A stretch of DNA of 5,411 nucleotides from Planctomycetota bacterium (GTDB lineage Bacteria; Planctomycetota; Phycisphaerae; UBA1845; CAIVHJ01), in contig JACZTW010000259.1 in assembly GCA_022573485.1 (NCBI GenBank), positions 1 through 5,411 on the forward strand, read 5' to 3'. The position numbers and the translations under genes are program-made. The notes beneath the pieces were generated by a model. The model saw nothing but the letters and a program-made list of their open reading frames with translations. It was not told the DNA's origin and did no database searches. Below, one piece after another: positions 5,253 through 5,411 of the stretch (positions are counted from its first letter, which is position 1; each line of letters starts with the position of its first letter).

Positions 5253-5411
5253 ATGGCGCTAGACGTTGTCAGGTTTCGGAAGCTGGTCGCATTGGACGAC
5301 AGCGATGCGCTGAGTCGCTTCGCCCTTGGACAGGCATTGTTCCAAGAGGGAGGCATCGAGGCGTTGCACGAGGCGGCGGAGCATCTCCTCTTCGCTAACG
5401 CGAAAGCTCCG
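5253..5411 (+). CDS. TPR-like protein, N-terminal fragment cut by window edge
   Basis: Open frame of 53 codons running off the right edge. It reads as a tetratricopeptide-like helical pair: VRFRKLVALDDSDALSRFAL (6-25), then GQALFQEGGIEALHEAAEHL (26-45), then ANAKAP. The pattern of small and aromatic residues (FALGQALFQEG, then AAEHL, A-P at the end) is that of a TPR unit. GAGGAG directly precedes the ATG with only a 2-nt gap, or AGAGG with a 4-nt gap, shorter than optimal. The role, probably protein-protein contacts, cannot be judged from this fragment. About 250 nt separate it from the Rieske gene, so cotranscription is uncertain. Confidence 0.7.
   Translation, partial: MALDVVRFRKLVALDDSDALSRFALGQALFQEGGIEALHEAAEHLLFANAKAP

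Overview
The window looks like chromosome from a moderately GC-rich Gram-negative bacterium. The evidence is strong GGAGG-type ribosome binding sites, a lipoprotein signal peptide, and a 7Fe-type ferredoxin beside a Rieske ferredoxin. The ferredoxin, Rieske and TPR-like proteins have a Nitrospirota/Methylomirabilota-like flavour, but that is an impression without database support and the phylum is left open.

Left block (1-2817, all minus strand, read right to left): a compact three-gene biosynthetic operon. It runs from a class I SAM methyltransferase (2817-2125) to an FAD oxidoreductase of the geranylgeranyl-reductase-like type (2128-1025) and then a type III polyketide synthase (1028 to beyond base 1). 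Both junctions are 4-nt start/stop overlaps (ATGA and GTGA), so the genes are probably translationally coupled. The synthase should make an aromatic or pyrone polyketide, possibly a phenolic lipid from a fatty-acyl starter. The other two enzymes would methylate and oxidise or reduce it. The product is not known. The synthase starts with GTG and leaves the window before its stop, so a simple ATG-to-stop search misses it.

Middle block (3106-3911, minus strand): the most notable locus. A predicted lipoprotein with a thioredoxin/glutaredoxin-like fold reads without interruption from 3911 to 3495, except for one in-frame TGA. That TGA sits exactly where the first cysteine of a CPYC redox motif belongs. 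A perfect 6-bp hairpin with a GGUCC apical loop follows 20 nt after the TGA. This has the position and shape of a bacterial SECIS element. I read it as a selenocysteine-containing (U-P-Y-C) selenoprotein. A conventional caller would report only a 74-residue fragment starting after the active site. A VOC/glyoxalase-family gene follows 41 nt downstream and is probably cotranscribed.

Right block (3912-5411): a divergent promoter region of about 460 nt, then a plus-strand pair encoding a 7Fe-type ferredoxin (4371-4640) and a Rieske [2Fe-2S] ferredoxin (4695-5003). The start of a TPR-like protein (5253 onward) runs off the right edge. The ferredoxin and Rieske genes are probably a small electron-transfer unit. 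The redox lipoprotein is transcribed divergently from them.
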